Source: Lachnospiraceae bacterium JLR.KK008 (lineage in GTDB: Bacteria > Bacillota > Clostridia > Lachnospirales > Lachnospiraceae). From it: 64,000 nt of DNA. Shown piece after piece: positions 8,415 to 17,026 of the stretch. The notes beneath the pieces are model-generated. The model had not been told where the DNA came from, made no database searches, and saw only the letters and a program-made list of their open reading frames with translations. Numbering within the stretch: the first letter of the stretch is position 1; each line of letters begins with the position of its first letter. Where the stretch lies: positions 1,202,001-1,266,000 of the forward strand of contig CP143548.1 in assembly GCA_037015955.1 (NCBI GenBank), read 5' to 3'. The position numbers and the translations under genes are program-made.

Positions 8415-8828
8415 ATGCTTGATAAAATACCTGACGCAGAACAAATGACAACCTTAGTTGGTGAATCTTCCTATGAAATATGGAATAAATTATGTGCCTT
8501 AATTGATGAAAAATATGAAATGGATCGACTTTGGGCCAAAGGCGGGAAAGCATGGACTTATGAATATAAATACCGCCGGGGCGGCAAAACTTTGTGTGCG
8601 TTATATGCGAGAGAGAACTGCATAGGATTTATGATAATTTTAGGAAAAGATGAACGCGTGAAATTTGAAAATGACAGAGAAAGCTATTCCGAAGAAGTTC
8701 AAAGAATCTATGATGAAACGCAGACGTATCATGATGGAAAATGGATGATGTTTGAGCCAACAGACACTTCTTTGTTTGATGATTTCATCAGATTATTACA
8801 AATAAAAAGAAAACCAAACAAAAAATAG
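8415..8828 (+). CDS. DUF3788 family protein
   Basis: 137 residues matching the small DUF3788 family in length and in landmarks: an N-terminal LDKIPDAEQM, the central WAKGGKAWTYEYKYRRGGKTLCALY, and a C-terminal half with GKWMMFEP. No catalytic role is established for the family. GAGAGGAGG lies just upstream of the ATG. The gene stands alone between the WYL regulator and a secreted protein. Cytoplasmic, with no signal or membrane segment. Confidence 0.8.
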   Translation: MLDKIPDAEQMTTLVGESSYEIWNKLCALIDEKYEMDRLWAKGGKAWTYEYKYRRGGKTLCALYARENCIGFMIILGKDERVKFENDRESYSEEVQRIYDETQTYHDGKWMMFEPTDTSLFDDFIRLLQIKRKPNKK

Positions 8829-8901
8829 AGAATTAACGGAAATTATGGCTGGTCGGGGAGATACCAAATTTTTAATTTTTTTTAAAAGATTTCCATAGAT
8901 A

Positions 8902-8930
8902 TTGATATGACAGGCAAAATTGTATATGAT
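8902..8930 (+). promoter_or_regulatory. Sigma-A promoter for the secreted CAP-like protein
   Basis: TTGATA (8902-8907) and TATGAT (8925-8930) are 17 bp apart, about 50 bp upstream of the gene. A short hairpin ACAGATA/TATCTGT at about 8939-8956 sits in the leader just before the AAGGAGGG ribosome binding site. Confidence 0.6.
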
Positions 8931-8981
8931 AAGAGTAACAGATAGTTTTATCTGTGAAATGGAAAAGGAGGGTGGTACAAA

Positions 8982-9875
8982 ATGAAAAGAAAATGGGTAT
9001 TGATCGGTCTTCTGACAGGGGTGATGCTGCAGACGTCCATGACGGCTCTGGCAGCACCGAAACAGATGAGCGACGGAACGGTTTTTGACGCGGCATATTA
9101 TGCAAGCAGTAATCCTGATGTCAAGGCAATTTTTGGCACGAACGAACAGAATTTATACATGCACTACAAAATGTTCGGGAAAAACGAGGGCAGGCTTCCG
9201 GTAGCGCCAACGGAGTATCCGACCCCTGCAACGCAGCAAACGGTAACAAACATAATGGAGAATGGTTTCGATCCGGTATATTATGCCAACAATAACAAGG
9301 ATGTTGTCGCAGTGATCGGCAACGATCCTCAACAGCTATATTTGCATTATACGTTATTTGGAAAGAGTGAGGGAAGAAAAGGCTGTGCGCCTGATTCTCA
9401 GAATACGAATACTTCTTCCAACACATCGTCTGCAACAGGCACTTTTAAGTATGGTCTTGATGAGACCCAGTATAACCGGGTAGTGCAGAGAGCAGACAGT
9501 AATGTCAGCAATGCAAAATCTCTCGTCAACAAGATCAATGATTACAGAGATGATAAGGATAAGAAAAAGGTGTACCGTGATGATCTTCTGGCAGATGCCG
9601 CAACACTGCTGGCAATGGAGATGGATGATAATGAAAGGGCTTCCAGCACTCGTCCGAACGGCAGTTCCTATTCGTCTGTATTATCGCAGTTTGGTATCAG
9701 CGGTTACGAATATCATGGTATGATCTATCAGAAAAACAATACCTCAGACATGAGCAAGCTGTTGGAAGAATGGAAATCAGACAGCAGTGACAGGTCGGAG
9801 CTTCAGAATAAGCATTACAAGTATGTGGGCGTAGGCAGAAGTAATAAATATTGGGTATTGCTGTTTACGGATTAA
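8982..9875 (+). CDS. Secreted protein with two YY/HY/EGR repeats and a CAP-like C-terminus
   Basis: 297 residues with a clear signal peptide (KRKWVLIGLLTGVMLQ, cleavage near LAA-P, about residue 25). Two similar units of about 40 residues follow: FDAAYYASSNPDV...HYKMFGKNEGRLP and FDPVYYANNNKDV...HYTLFGKSEGRKG. These match a cell-surface repeat with the pattern F..YY...N.DV...HY..FG..EGR. After a Ser/Thr/Asn linker the C-terminal half resembles a CAP/SCP domain (DDLLADAATLLAMEMDDN, then YVGVGRSNKYWVLLF), though the usual His/Glu metal-site residues are not clearly present. Monocistronic with its own promoter and terminator. Role unknown. Confidence 0.75.
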   Translation: MKRKWVLIGLLTGVMLQTSMTALAAPKQMSDGTVFDAAYYASSNPDVKAIFGTNEQNLYMHYKMFGKNEGRLPVAPTEYPTPATQQTVTNIMENGFDPVYYANNNKDVVAVIGNDPQQLYLHYTLFGKSEGRKGCAPDSQNTNTSSNTSSATGTFKYGLDETQYNRVVQRADSNVSNAKSLVNKINDYRDDKDKKKVYRDDLLADAATLLAMEMDDNERASSTRPNGSSYSSVLSQFGISGYEYHGMIYQKNNTSDMSKLLEEWKSDSSDRSELQNKHYKYVGVGRSNKYWVLLFTD

Positions 9876-9927
9876 CACTCAGAGAATGATCTGTAAGGAT
9901 GATTTGTAGGAAAAACGGAAAATCAGA

Positions 9928-9967
9928 CCGGGAATGTCAGGACAGGCGGCATTCCCGGCCTGTTTTT
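9928..9967 (+). terminator. Rho-independent terminator
   Basis: Stem CCGGGAATG (9928-9936) with CATTCCCGG (9950-9958), a 13-base loop and a TTTTTT run at 9962-9967. It ends the transcript of the secreted CAP-like gene. Confidence 0.85.
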
Positions 9968-10047
9968 TAGGCTGGCCTTGAGAAAAAGGGTTAAATGGGT
10001 GTTACCTTATTTTAATTGGGGACTGAAAAGATTCAAAAAAGAATTGC

Positions 10048-10076
10048 TTGCTGATCTGACGACATCTGTGTATATT
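10048..10076 (+). promoter_or_regulatory. Sigma-A promoter for the PilT-like gene
   Basis: TTGCTG (10048-10053) and TATATT (10071-10076) are 17 bp apart. The -10 box overlaps the left arm of the outer inverted repeat at 10072-10083. A leader of roughly 130 nt would precede the coding sequence. Confidence 0.5.
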
Positions 10077-10183
10077 ATCAGTGGAGGAGTAAATAACAGG
10101 GATACCCTCAGTGGACAAGGGCACGCACGCCCCTTTGTCCACTGAGGATAGGAATGGTTCTGCTCATAGGACACTGATAATAT
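10072..10183. repeat. Nested inverted repeats in the leader of the PilT-like gene
   Basis: The outer arms are perfect: ATATTATCAGTG (10072-10083) and CACTGATAATAT (10172-10183). Inside them is a second long hairpin at 10106-10147, whose left arm CCTCAGTGGACAAGGGC pairs with the right arm GCCCCTTTGTCCACTGAGG apart from two bulges. No T-run follows, so it does not look like a terminator. It could be a structured leader RNA or the footprint of a small palindromic element. Confidence 0.6.
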
Positions 10184-10213
10184 TAGACAGTTGAATGACG
10201 TTTGGAGGAAAAC

Positions 10214-11173
10214 ATGGCGATAACGATCGAAGAAATATTAGCGGAAGCAGTGCAGGCAGGGGCTTCTGACGTACATGTGGCGGCCCAGGCCCAGCCGATG
10301 ATGCGTATAAACGGGAAATTGACGGCAATGTCCTACCCGAAACTTTTTTCGGAAGATGTGCTGGCACTGCTTATCTCCGTGATGACAGAGACGCAGCGAC
10401 GTCTGTACGAGGAGCGGGGAGAGTACGGTATGGCTTTTGAAGTGCGTAAACTGGGAAGATTTCGGGTGAACGCCTATAAACAGAGAGAAAACGTGGCGCT
10501 TGCACTGCGTCTGATCGGGTCACGGATTCCTTCCCCGGAAGAGCTGGGAATTCCGCAGCAGGTCATGGAACTGAGAAAGAAAAAAAGAGGGCTTGTCCTT
10601 GCCGCCGGGGAAGTGGGAAGCGGCAGGACGACAACGCTGGCGGCCGTGGTCGACAGAATCAACAGTACACGCGCCACACATATCGTTACACTGGAAGCAC
10701 CTGTTGAATATGTGTATGTGCATAAGAGATCAATCGTCACACAGCGGGAAGTGGGGATTGACTGTGCCAGTTATGAAGCCGGACTGCGTGCTGCCATGCG
10801 GCAGGACGCTGATGTCATCTTTGCAGGGGAACTGAGGGATGCAGGGGCTGTTGATGCTGCGATTGCAGTGGCAGAGTCCGGGCGTCTTGTCTTATCTACC
10901 GCGAACACACCGGATATTGCGTCTGCCATTGAGCGCATGGTGGATATATTTCCTATTCAGAGACAACAGCAGATCCGTAAAAGATTGTCTGCAGCCTTGG
11001 AGATGGTCATCTCACAGCGCTTTCTGGAATCAAAGGCAGAGGACAGGAGAAAAGTTTCTTTTTCTGTCCTGCAGGTGACAGACCCGGTGCGGGAGCTGAT
11101 TTGCCGCGAAGAAATGGACGCGCTTCCGATCTGGCAGCAGAGGGAAGAAGTGGGGGGCGCGACAAAAGAGTGA
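10214..11173 (+). CDS. PilT/GspE-type secretion ATPase homologue with altered active site
   Basis: 319 residues collinear with PilT: an N-terminal PAS-like part (ASDVHVAAQAQPMMRINGKL), then the ATPase core ending in VDIFPIQRQQQIRKRL. The core's key residues are changed. Walker A is GEVGSGRTTT (Arg for the Lys), the Asp box is LEAPVEYVY (Ala for the first Asp), and the His box is LSTANT (Asn for His). Walker B still reads DVIFAGELRD. The start at 10214 follows GGAGG; the TTG four codons earlier overlaps that site. PilT powers pilus retraction, including in DNA uptake, and the gene precedes comM and dprA, both DNA-uptake-linked. Given the substitutions it may be a regulatory or inactive paralogue. 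Confidence 0.8.
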   Translation: MAITIEEILAEAVQAGASDVHVAAQAQPMMRINGKLTAMSYPKLFSEDVLALLISVMTETQRRLYEERGEYGMAFEVRKLGRFRVNAYKQRENVALALRLIGSRIPSPEELGIPQQVMELRKKKRGLVLAAGEVGSGRTTTLAAVVDRINSTRATHIVTLEAPVEYVYVHKRSIVTQREVGIDCASYEAGLRAAMRQDADVIFAGELRDAGAVDAAIAVAESGRLVLSTANTPDIASAIERMVDIFPIQRQQQIRKRLSAALEMVISQRFLESKAEDRRKVSFSVLQVTDPVRELICREEMDALPIWQQREEVGGATKE

Positions 11174-11195
11174 TTTTACACTTGTATTTCAGACT

Positions 11196-11228
11196 AAATT
11201 CCCATATAATATATATGGGAATTTTATT
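11196..11228 (+). terminator. Strong hairpin, probable terminator
   Basis: AAATTCCCATATA (11196-11208) pairs perfectly with TATATGGGAATTT (11212-11224) around a 3-base loop, followed by a T-rich stretch. It ends the PilT-like gene before comM. The arms are AT-rich at the base, so it could act in both directions. Confidence 0.65.
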
Positions 11229-11316
11229 TTCCCATCATCTGAGAGATTCATGGCAGTTCGCCGCAAATTTCCAATTTTGAAGTGAGTCAAATCTATTATT
11301 TTAATAAGGAGAATGA

Positions 11317-12858
11317 ATGTTCAGTACGATATTATCGGGTGCTTTCTGTGGGATCGACAGTTATCTGGTACAGGTGGAAGTCGACGTAAGTCAGGGCCTT
11401 CCCTGTATGGAGATGGTGGGATGTCTGAGCCGGGAAGCGGGAGAGGCCAAACAGAGAATACGTGTGGCATTGAAAAACATAGGCGTTCGTATACCGCCAT
11501 CGAGAATTACGATCAATCTTTCACCGGCAGACCGACATAAAAACGGTACGGGTTTTGACCTGCCTGCTGCTGTCGGTCTCCTTGTTTCGATGGGAGAGAT
11601 CGGGGCGGACAGGATACGAAATATTCTGTTTGCAGGAGAACTGGGTCTGGGCGGAGAACTGAAGCCTGTGAGAGGGATTCTTCCTATTGTAAAGCACGCA
11701 TCTCAGATGCACGTTCCTGTCTGCATTGTGCCGGAGGCGAACTGCGCGGAGGCGGGAGTGATAGATTCGGTCACTGTGTATGGGGCAAGTCATATTTCGC
11801 AGGTGATACGGGCGTTAAAGGAAGGACCGGATGCGGGGCTCGTCAGGGCAAAGGCTGCCTGGGGAGAGAATAGTCAGGGGACTGGAAAAGAGGATTTTGC
11901 GGATATTTATGGGCAGGAGACGGCGAAACGGGCGTCAGAGATTGCGGTGGCAGGATTTCACCATCTGCTGTTGATCGGACCGCCGGGCAGCGGCAAGACA
12001 ATGATCGCCAGGCGCCTGCCGACGATCATGCCGCCCCTTACATTGGAAGAAAGTCTGGAGGTTTCTTCCGTGTACAGTGTGTGTGGGAGATTGAAAGACG
12101 GAAGAATATTGGAAGAAAGGCCCTTTTTGTCGCCGCATCATACGGCTACCGGCAGTTCTTTGATCGGCGGCGGTCGGATTCCTGTGCCGGGCGCGGTCAG
12201 CCTTGCTCACAGAGGGGTATTGTTTCTGGATGAGCTGCCGGAATTTGGAAGAAGAACGATTGATATGCTTCGCCAGCCCATGGAAGATAAAAAAGTGCAG
12301 ATAGCCAGGGCGTATGGAACGATCACGTATCCTTCTGATTTTATGCTGGCGGGAGCTATGAATCCGTGTCCCTGCGGCCATTACCCGGACGAGGATCGTT
12401 GCAGATGCAGTCAGAATGACATACGCAGATATTTGAATAACCTTTCGGGACCGGTCCTGGACCGGATCGATCTGTGTGTGGAGGTGCCCGGGATAGATAC
12501 GGAAAAGATAGGGGAAAAGAAGCAGGGAGAGAGCAGTGAGCAGATCCGCAGCCGTGTCATCCGGGCAAGGCAGATGCAGGAGAGACGGTTTGGCCCGGAT
12601 ATGCGGTTTAATGGCCGCATGAGTATCAGTGAGACAGAGCGGTATTGTATCCTGGATGAACAGGGGAGGAAACAACTGCAAAGAGCGGTGAAAACATTTT
12701 CCCTGAGTCTTCGGTCTTATCACAAGATTCTGCGCACGGCGCGTACGATCGCGGATCTGGCGGGAGAAGAACAGATTGGGGTATGTCATGTCAATGAAGC
12801 GGTATACTATCGGACAGCGGCTGCTGTCTATTGGGAGAGGACGGCAGATGGACTGTAA
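11317..12858 (+). CDS. comM: ComM/YifB family Mg-chelatase-like AAA+ ATPase
   Basis: 513 residues of full family length. The N-terminal lon-protease-like domain has TINLSPADRHKNGTGFDLPAAVGLL. The AAA+ core follows, with Walker A GPPGSGKTMIARRLP near residue 220, Walker B GVLFLDELPEF, and the zinc-binding-like AMNPCPCGHY segment. The C-terminal Mg_chelatase part has a LDRIDLCVEVP motif. ComM is a helicase that promotes branch migration during integration of transforming DNA. It starts just after GGAGAATGA-like purines at 11306-11312. The dprA start codon lies inside its 3' end, so the two are coupled, as in many Clostridia. Confidence 0.92.
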   Translation: MFSTILSGAFCGIDSYLVQVEVDVSQGLPCMEMVGCLSREAGEAKQRIRVALKNIGVRIPPSRITINLSPADRHKNGTGFDLPAAVGLLVSMGEIGADRIRNILFAGELGLGGELKPVRGILPIVKHASQMHVPVCIVPEANCAEAGVIDSVTVYGASHISQVIRALKEGPDAGLVRAKAAWGENSQGTGKEDFADIYGQETAKRASEIAVAGFHHLLLIGPPGSGKTMIARRLPTIMPPLTLEESLEVSSVYSVCGRLKDGRILEERPFLSPHHTATGSSLIGGGRIPVPGAVSLAHRGVLFLDELPEFGRRTIDMLRQPMEDKKVQIARAYGTITYPSDFMLAGAMNPCPCGHYPDEDRCRCSQNDIRRYLNNLSGPVLDRIDLCVEVPGIDTEKIGEKKQGESSEQIRSRVIRARQMQERRFGPDMRFNGRMSISETERYCILDEQGRKQLQRAVKTFSLSLRSYHKILRTARTIADLAGEEQIGVCHVNEAVYYRTAAAVYWERTADGL

Positions 12859-13828
12859 AGAATATTGCATATTGAAATCGGATGACCGTTATCCGCGGCT
12901 GCTGCGTGGTATTGGCAGTGCACCGGGGAAACTGTATGTGAGAGGACAGCTGCCAGATGACAATATTCCTTCTGTGGCGGTGATCGGGGCCAGGAGATGC
13001 AGCAGCTACGGGAAAGAGATGGCTCGTTGGTTTGCTTCCGCGCTCGCTGAGGCTGGCGTACAGATTATCAGTGGGATGGCGCTCGGCGTGGACGGCATTG
13101 CCCAGCGGGCCGCCCTGTCTGCAGGAGGCAGGAGCTTTGGGGTGCTGGGCTGTGGGACGAATGTGTGCTATCCGCGTGCCAATCATGATTTATACGAGGC
13201 GCTTTTGAGGCAGGGAGGCATTCTGTCGGAACATCCGGCGGATACGCCGCCGCTGGCCCGGCATTTCCCTTCCAGAAACCGGATCATCAGCGCTTTGGCC
13301 GATGTGGTGCTTGTCGTTGAGGCAAAAGAACGAAGCGGTACGTTGATCACGGTGGATTTTGCATTGGAACAGGGGAAGGACGTGTATGTTCTGCCTGGCC
13401 GGATCACGGATACGCTCAGCTGTGGCTGCAATCGTCTGCTCCGTCAGGGGGCCGGTATTGCACTGGAGCCTGCGGATATTCTGGAAGCTTTTTATGGGAA
13501 AGGCAGGTTGCCGTCAACGCTTCAGGGCATGGAGCAGGAAGAGGCAGCCACGGCTCAGATGAGCCAGAAGGAAAAAATCGTGTGGAATTATTTGGGAAAC
13601 CGGCCTGTTACGCTGCAGGAATTATACGGAGAGATCAGAGAGGCTGAAGAGGGGAATGTGACGGAGCTGGCGGAAATAACTGATATACTCATGGATTTTG
13701 TGCTGCAGGGAATTGTCTCACAGGAAAGGGGGAATCAATATCGGAAGAGGGGAAAGTCTGATATTGCCGATGCTTGTCACGGAAACAAAATAAAAACCAC
13801 TTGCCATTCCGAAAGTTTTGGTTTATAG
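12848..13828 (+). CDS. dprA: DNA-processing protein DprA/Smf
   Basis: 326 residues. The Rossmann-like DprA core shows AVIGARRCSSYG, then ISGMALGVDGIAQRAAL, LGCGTNVCYPRANHDLY, SRNRIISALADVVLVVEA, SGTLITVDFALEQGKDVYVLPG, and a C-terminal winged helix (QKEKIVWNYLG to the end). DprA loads RecA on incoming single-stranded DNA during transformation. The start at 12848 (MDCKEY), preceded by GGGAGAGG, is used; it overlaps comM by 11 bp. Upstream in-frame starts lie deeper in comM without homology. It is followed by topA in the same direction. Confidence 0.93.
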   Translation: MDCKEYCILKSDDRYPRLLRGIGSAPGKLYVRGQLPDDNIPSVAVIGARRCSSYGKEMARWFASALAEAGVQIISGMALGVDGIAQRAALSAGGRSFGVLGCGTNVCYPRANHDLYEALLRQGGILSEHPADTPPLARHFPSRNRIISALADVVLVVEAKERSGTLITVDFALEQGKDVYVLPGRITDTLSCGCNRLLRQGAGIALEPADILEAFYGKGRLPSTLQGMEQEEAATAQMSQKEKIVWNYLGNRPVTLQELYGEIREAEEGNVTELAEITDILMDFVLQGIVSQERGNQYRKRGKSDIADACHGNKIKTTCHSESFGL

Positions 13829-13866
13829 TTTCATAAGATTTAATTGATGAGGAGAGCAGAGCAGCG

Positions 13867-15960
13867 ATGGCAAAATATCTGGTAATTGTAGAATCACCCG
13901 CCAAAGTAAAAACGATCAAAAAGTTTCTTGGCGCCAATTATGAGGTTGCGGCCAGCAACGGACATGTAAGGGATTTACCGAAAAGTCAGCTCGGGATCGA
14001 TGTGGAGCATGATTTCGAGCCAAAATATATAACGATCAGGGGAAAAGGAGACATTCTTGCAAACTTGCGCAAGGCGGTGAAGAAAGCGGAAAAAGTATAT
14101 CTGGCTACCGACCCTGACCGGGAAGGAGAGGCCATATCCTGGCATCTGCTGCACACGCTGAAGCTGGAGGGCAAGAAAGTCTACCGGATCACATTCAACG
14201 AGATTACAAAGAGTGCGGTCAGGGAATCTCTGAAAAATGCCAGAGAGATCAACATGGACCTTGTGGATGCCCAGCAGGCGCGTCGTGTGCTGGACCGTAT
14301 GGTAGGCTACCGAATCTCGCCGCTTTTGTGGGCAAAAATCAAGCGGGGACTTTCGGCGGGCAGAGTGCAGTCAGTGGCACTGCGCATCATCTGTGACCGG
14401 GAAGATGAGATCAATGCCTTTATTCCGGAGGAATATTGGAGTCTGGATGTTCTCCTGGATGTGGACGGGGAGAAAAAGCCGCTGACCGCCAAGTATTATG
14501 GGACCAGGGATGCCAAGAAGACAATCGGTTCAAAAGAAGAACTGGACCGGATTCTGAAGGATCTGGAAGGGAGCTCCTATCAGGTGGATGAAGTGAAGCG
14601 GGGAGAGCGTACGAAGAAACCGCCGCTTCCTTTTACAACTTCCACATTGCAGCAGGAAGCAAGTAAAGTGCTGAACTTCTCCACACAAAAGACAATGCGT
14701 CTGGCACAGCAGCTCTACGAAGGTATTGACATAAAGGGGAGCGGCACGACAGGAATTATTTCCTATCTGCGTACCGACTCCACGAGAGTATCGGAAGAGG
14801 CGGCACAGCTGGCGAAAGCATATATCGTGCAACAGTACGGAGCTGACTATGTAGCGGGCACAGGCGGTGGAAAAAAGAGCGGACAGAAAATACAGGACGC
14901 TCACGAAGCGATCCGCCCTACGGATATCAGCAGAACGCCGATTTCTCTGAAAGGTTCTCTCAGCCGGGATCAGCTCCGGCTGTATCAGCTGATCTGGAAG
15001 CGTTTTACCGCGAGCCAGATGGCTCCGGCCAGATATGAGACGACTTCGGTGAAGATCGGTGCAGGGGATCACCGTTTTACGGTTGCCGCTTCTAAAATTG
15101 TGTTTGACGGGTTTATGAGTGTGTACACGAACGATGATGAGGATAAACAGGAAAACAATCTGCTGGCCGGCAGAATTGAGAAAGATTCCGTGCTGAAGTT
15201 CCGTGAGTTTTCTTCCAAACAGCATTTCACACAGCCGCAGCCGCATTATACGGAGGCCAGTCTCGTGAGGGCGCTGGAGGAGCTGGGCATTGGCAGGCCG
15301 AGTACGTATTCGCCCACGATCACGACGATTCTGGCCCGCCGGTATGTGACGAAAGAGAACCGGAATCTTTATGTGACAGAGCTGGGTGAGGTCGTGAACA
15401 ATATGATGAAAGAAGCCTTCCCGAGTATCGTTGACGTGAGCTTCACCGCCAACCTGGAAGCACTGCTTGACAAAGTGGAAGAAGGTGTTGTAGGCTGGAA
15501 GACGATCGTTTCCAATTTTTATCCTGATCTCGATGAGGCAGTCAACAGAGCGCAGGAAGAGCTGGAACATGTACAGATCGCCGATGAAGTGTCCGATGAG
15601 GTGTGTGAGCTTTGCGGCCGGCAGATGGTCGTAAAATACGGTCCTCATGGGAGATTTCTGGCCTGTCCCGGTTTTCCGGACTGCAGGAATACCAAACCAT
15701 ATTTTGAAAAGATCGGTGTAGCCTGTCCGAAATGCGGAAAGGATATTGTTCTGAAAAAGACGAAAAAAGGCAGAAAATATTATGGCTGTATCGACAATCC
15801 GGACTGCGATTTTATGGTATGGCAAAAACCGGCTACGGAGAGGTGTGGGAAGTGTGGTTCCCTGATGTTGGAAAAAGGGCATAAATTGGTGTGCATGGAC
15901 GAAACTTGTGGGAATATTGTGGAAAAACATAAAAATTCAGATATTGTACGAATTTCATAA
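13867..15960 (+). CDS. topA: DNA topoisomerase I (type IA)
   Basis: 697 residues. It relaxes negatively supercoiled DNA through a covalent tyrosine intermediate. The TOPRIM domain is at the N-terminus (LVIVESPAKVKTIKKFLG; the acidic triad TDPDREGEA). The active-site Tyr is residue 300 in SYLRTDSTR. The fold's RVLDRMVGYRISPLLW and GRPSTYSPTI motifs are present. The C-terminal tail carries three Cys4 zinc fingers (CELCGRQM, CPKCGKD, CGKCGS with their partners). The ATG is preceded by GAGGAGAG and follows dprA by 38 bp. Confidence 0.97.
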   Translation: MAKYLVIVESPAKVKTIKKFLGANYEVAASNGHVRDLPKSQLGIDVEHDFEPKYITIRGKGDILANLRKAVKKAEKVYLATDPDREGEAISWHLLHTLKLEGKKVYRITFNEITKSAVRESLKNAREINMDLVDAQQARRVLDRMVGYRISPLLWAKIKRGLSAGRVQSVALRIICDREDEINAFIPEEYWSLDVLLDVDGEKKPLTAKYYGTRDAKKTIGSKEELDRILKDLEGSSYQVDEVKRGERTKKPPLPFTTSTLQQEASKVLNFSTQKTMRLAQQLYEGIDIKGSGTTGIISYLRTDSTRVSEEAAQLAKAYIVQQYGADYVAGTGGGKKSGQKIQDAHEAIRPTDISRTPISLKGSLSRDQLRLYQLIWKRFTASQMAPARYETTSVKIGAGDHRFTVAASKIVFDGFMSVYTNDDEDKQENNLLAGRIEKDSVLKFREFSSKQHFTQPQPHYTEASLVRALEELGIGRPSTYSPTITTILARRYVTKENRNLYVTELGEVVNNMMKEAFPSIVDVSFTANLEALLDKVEEGVVGWKTIVSNFYPDLDEAVNRAQEELEHVQIADEVSDEVCELCGRQMVVKYGPHGRFLACPGFPDCRNTKPYFEKIGVACPKCGKDIVLKKTKKGRKYYGCIDNPDCDFMVWQKPATERCGKCGSLMLEKGHKLVCMDETCGNIVEKHKNSDIVRIS

Positions 15961-15988
15961 AAATTTTGTGTAATTTAAGAGAAAAGTG

Positions 15989-16017
15989 TTGCAGAGAGGG
16001 GGAGATTATATTACAAT
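15989..16017 (+). promoter_or_regulatory. Sigma-A promoter for codY
   Basis: TTGCAG (15989-15994) and TACAAT (16012-16017) are spaced by 17 bp. They are located between topA and codY about 24 bp upstream of the start codon, leaving a very short leader with the GGAGGG site. Confidence 0.55.
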
Positions 16018-16040
16018 ACACTATATGGAGGGTATCCAAT

Positions 16041-16856
16041 ATGGGCAGCATACAACTACTGGACAAAACAAGAAAAATCGGAATGCTTTTGCATAATAAT
16101 GAATCCAGTAAAGTGGTATTTAATGACATCTGTAATGTTATGAAAGAGATATTGAGTTCCAATGTACTTGTGATCAGCAGAAAAGGAAAAGTGCTGGGCG
16201 TTGGAATATCGAGTGGAGTGGAAGAGATCAGAGAACTGATCAATGATAAAGTTGGCGGCTATATTGATCTGATGTTGAATGAGAGAATGCTTGGTGTTCT
16301 TTCTACGAAAGAAAATGTAAATTTGCAGACACTTGGCTTTGAGAATACAGACACCCGAAGATTTCAGGCGATCATAACGCCGATTGAGATTGCCGGGGAA
16401 CGTCTGGGTACGTTGTTTATCTATAAATGTGATGCGCCTTATGAGATTGATGACATCATACTCTGCGAGTATGGAACTACGGTAGTCAGTCTGGAAATGC
16501 TTCGTGCGGTCAATGAGGAGAGCGCAGAAGAGGCCAGGAAACTGTCTGTCGTCAAGTCGGCGATCAGTACGCTCTCTTTTTCCGAGATGGAAGCCATTAC
16601 CCATATATTCGAAGAGTTAAATGGTCAGGAAGGCATTCTGGTGGCAAGCAAGATCGCTGACAGAGTAGGGATTACCCGTTCTGTGATCGTCAATGCTTTG
16701 CGCAAGTTTGAAAGTGCGGGTGTGATTGAGTCCCGCTCTTCCGGCATGAAAGGTACATATATAAAAGTTTTGAATGATGTGGTATTCGATGAAGTAAATA
16801 AGCTGAAGCAGCAGAAACAACAAAAGGACAGTTTTCAAAGCGAAAAAGGCAGGTGA
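16041..16856 (+). CDS. codY: GTP- and branched-chain-amino-acid-sensing regulator CodY
   Basis: 271 residues, the standard CodY size. An N-terminal GAF ligand domain (IQLLDKTRKIGMLLHNN; RRFQAIITPIEIAGERLGTL) is followed by the C-terminal winged helix with the signature VASKIADRVGITRSVIVNAL and FESAGVIESRSSGMKGTYI. CodY represses stationary-phase, nutrient-uptake and often motility genes in low-GC Gram-positives when GTP and branched-chain amino acids are plentiful. Start 16041 follows TGGAGGG. It sits directly before the fla/che operon, an arrangement that suits control of motility by nutrition, although no clear CodY box was found in front of flgB. Confidence 0.95.
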   Translation: MGSIQLLDKTRKIGMLLHNNESSKVVFNDICNVMKEILSSNVLVISRKGKVLGVGISSGVEEIRELINDKVGGYIDLMLNERMLGVLSTKENVNLQTLGFENTDTRRFQAIITPIEIAGERLGTLFIYKCDAPYEIDDIILCEYGTTVVSLEMLRAVNEESAEEARKLSVVKSAISTLSFSEMEAITHIFEELNGQEGILVASKIADRVGITRSVIVNALRKFESAGVIESRSSGMKGTYIKVLNDVVFDEVNKLKQQKQQKDSFQSEKGR

Positions 16857-16886
16857 TGGTTTCATGGAGGAAACCGTAGCGTTAAA

Positions 16887-16915
16887 GGGACTTAGTAGGA
16901 AATAGGTCCCATTTT
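16887..16915 (+). terminator. Weak terminator after codY
   Basis: GGGACTTA (16887-16894) pairs with TAGGTCCC (16903-16910), one wobble pair, with a short ATTTT following. It would partly separate codY from the flagellar operon, allowing some read-through. Confidence 0.45.
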
Positions 16916-16937
16916 ACGTTTATTAAGTAGAAACACC

Positions 16938-16965
16938 TTGTTTTTTCAGTATAAAAATATATAAT
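16938..16965 (+). promoter_or_regulatory. Sigma-A-type promoter of the fla/che operon
   Basis: TTGTTT (16938-16943) and TATAAT (16960-16965) are 16 bp apart, about 60 bp before flgB. This is the only good promoter seen ahead of the operon. No sigma-28 motif or c-di-GMP riboswitch was recognised in this gap. Confidence 0.6.
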
Positions 16966-17026
16966 AAAATAGGGTAGACTGGATTGTGGAAAGTATGCCC
17001 TTTTGTGAAGGAGGAGAGTATATCGC

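Noticed and set aside
11277-11305. Possible comM promoter TTGAAG-17-TTTAAT
   Set aside because: A start here would fall at or beyond the ribosome binding site, leaving a leaderless transcript; not convincing.
11935-12870. A 311-codon minus-strand frame
   Set aside because: Antisense to comM, which is intact; no recognisable motifs.
14530-15930. A 466-codon minus-strand frame
   Set aside because: It is antisense to topA, whose domain structure is complete. Shadow frame.
16857-17026. Search for a c-di-GMP riboswitch before flgB
   Set aside because: The conserved core sequences of GEMM-I were not found; only a weak hairpin and a sigma-A promoter are visible.
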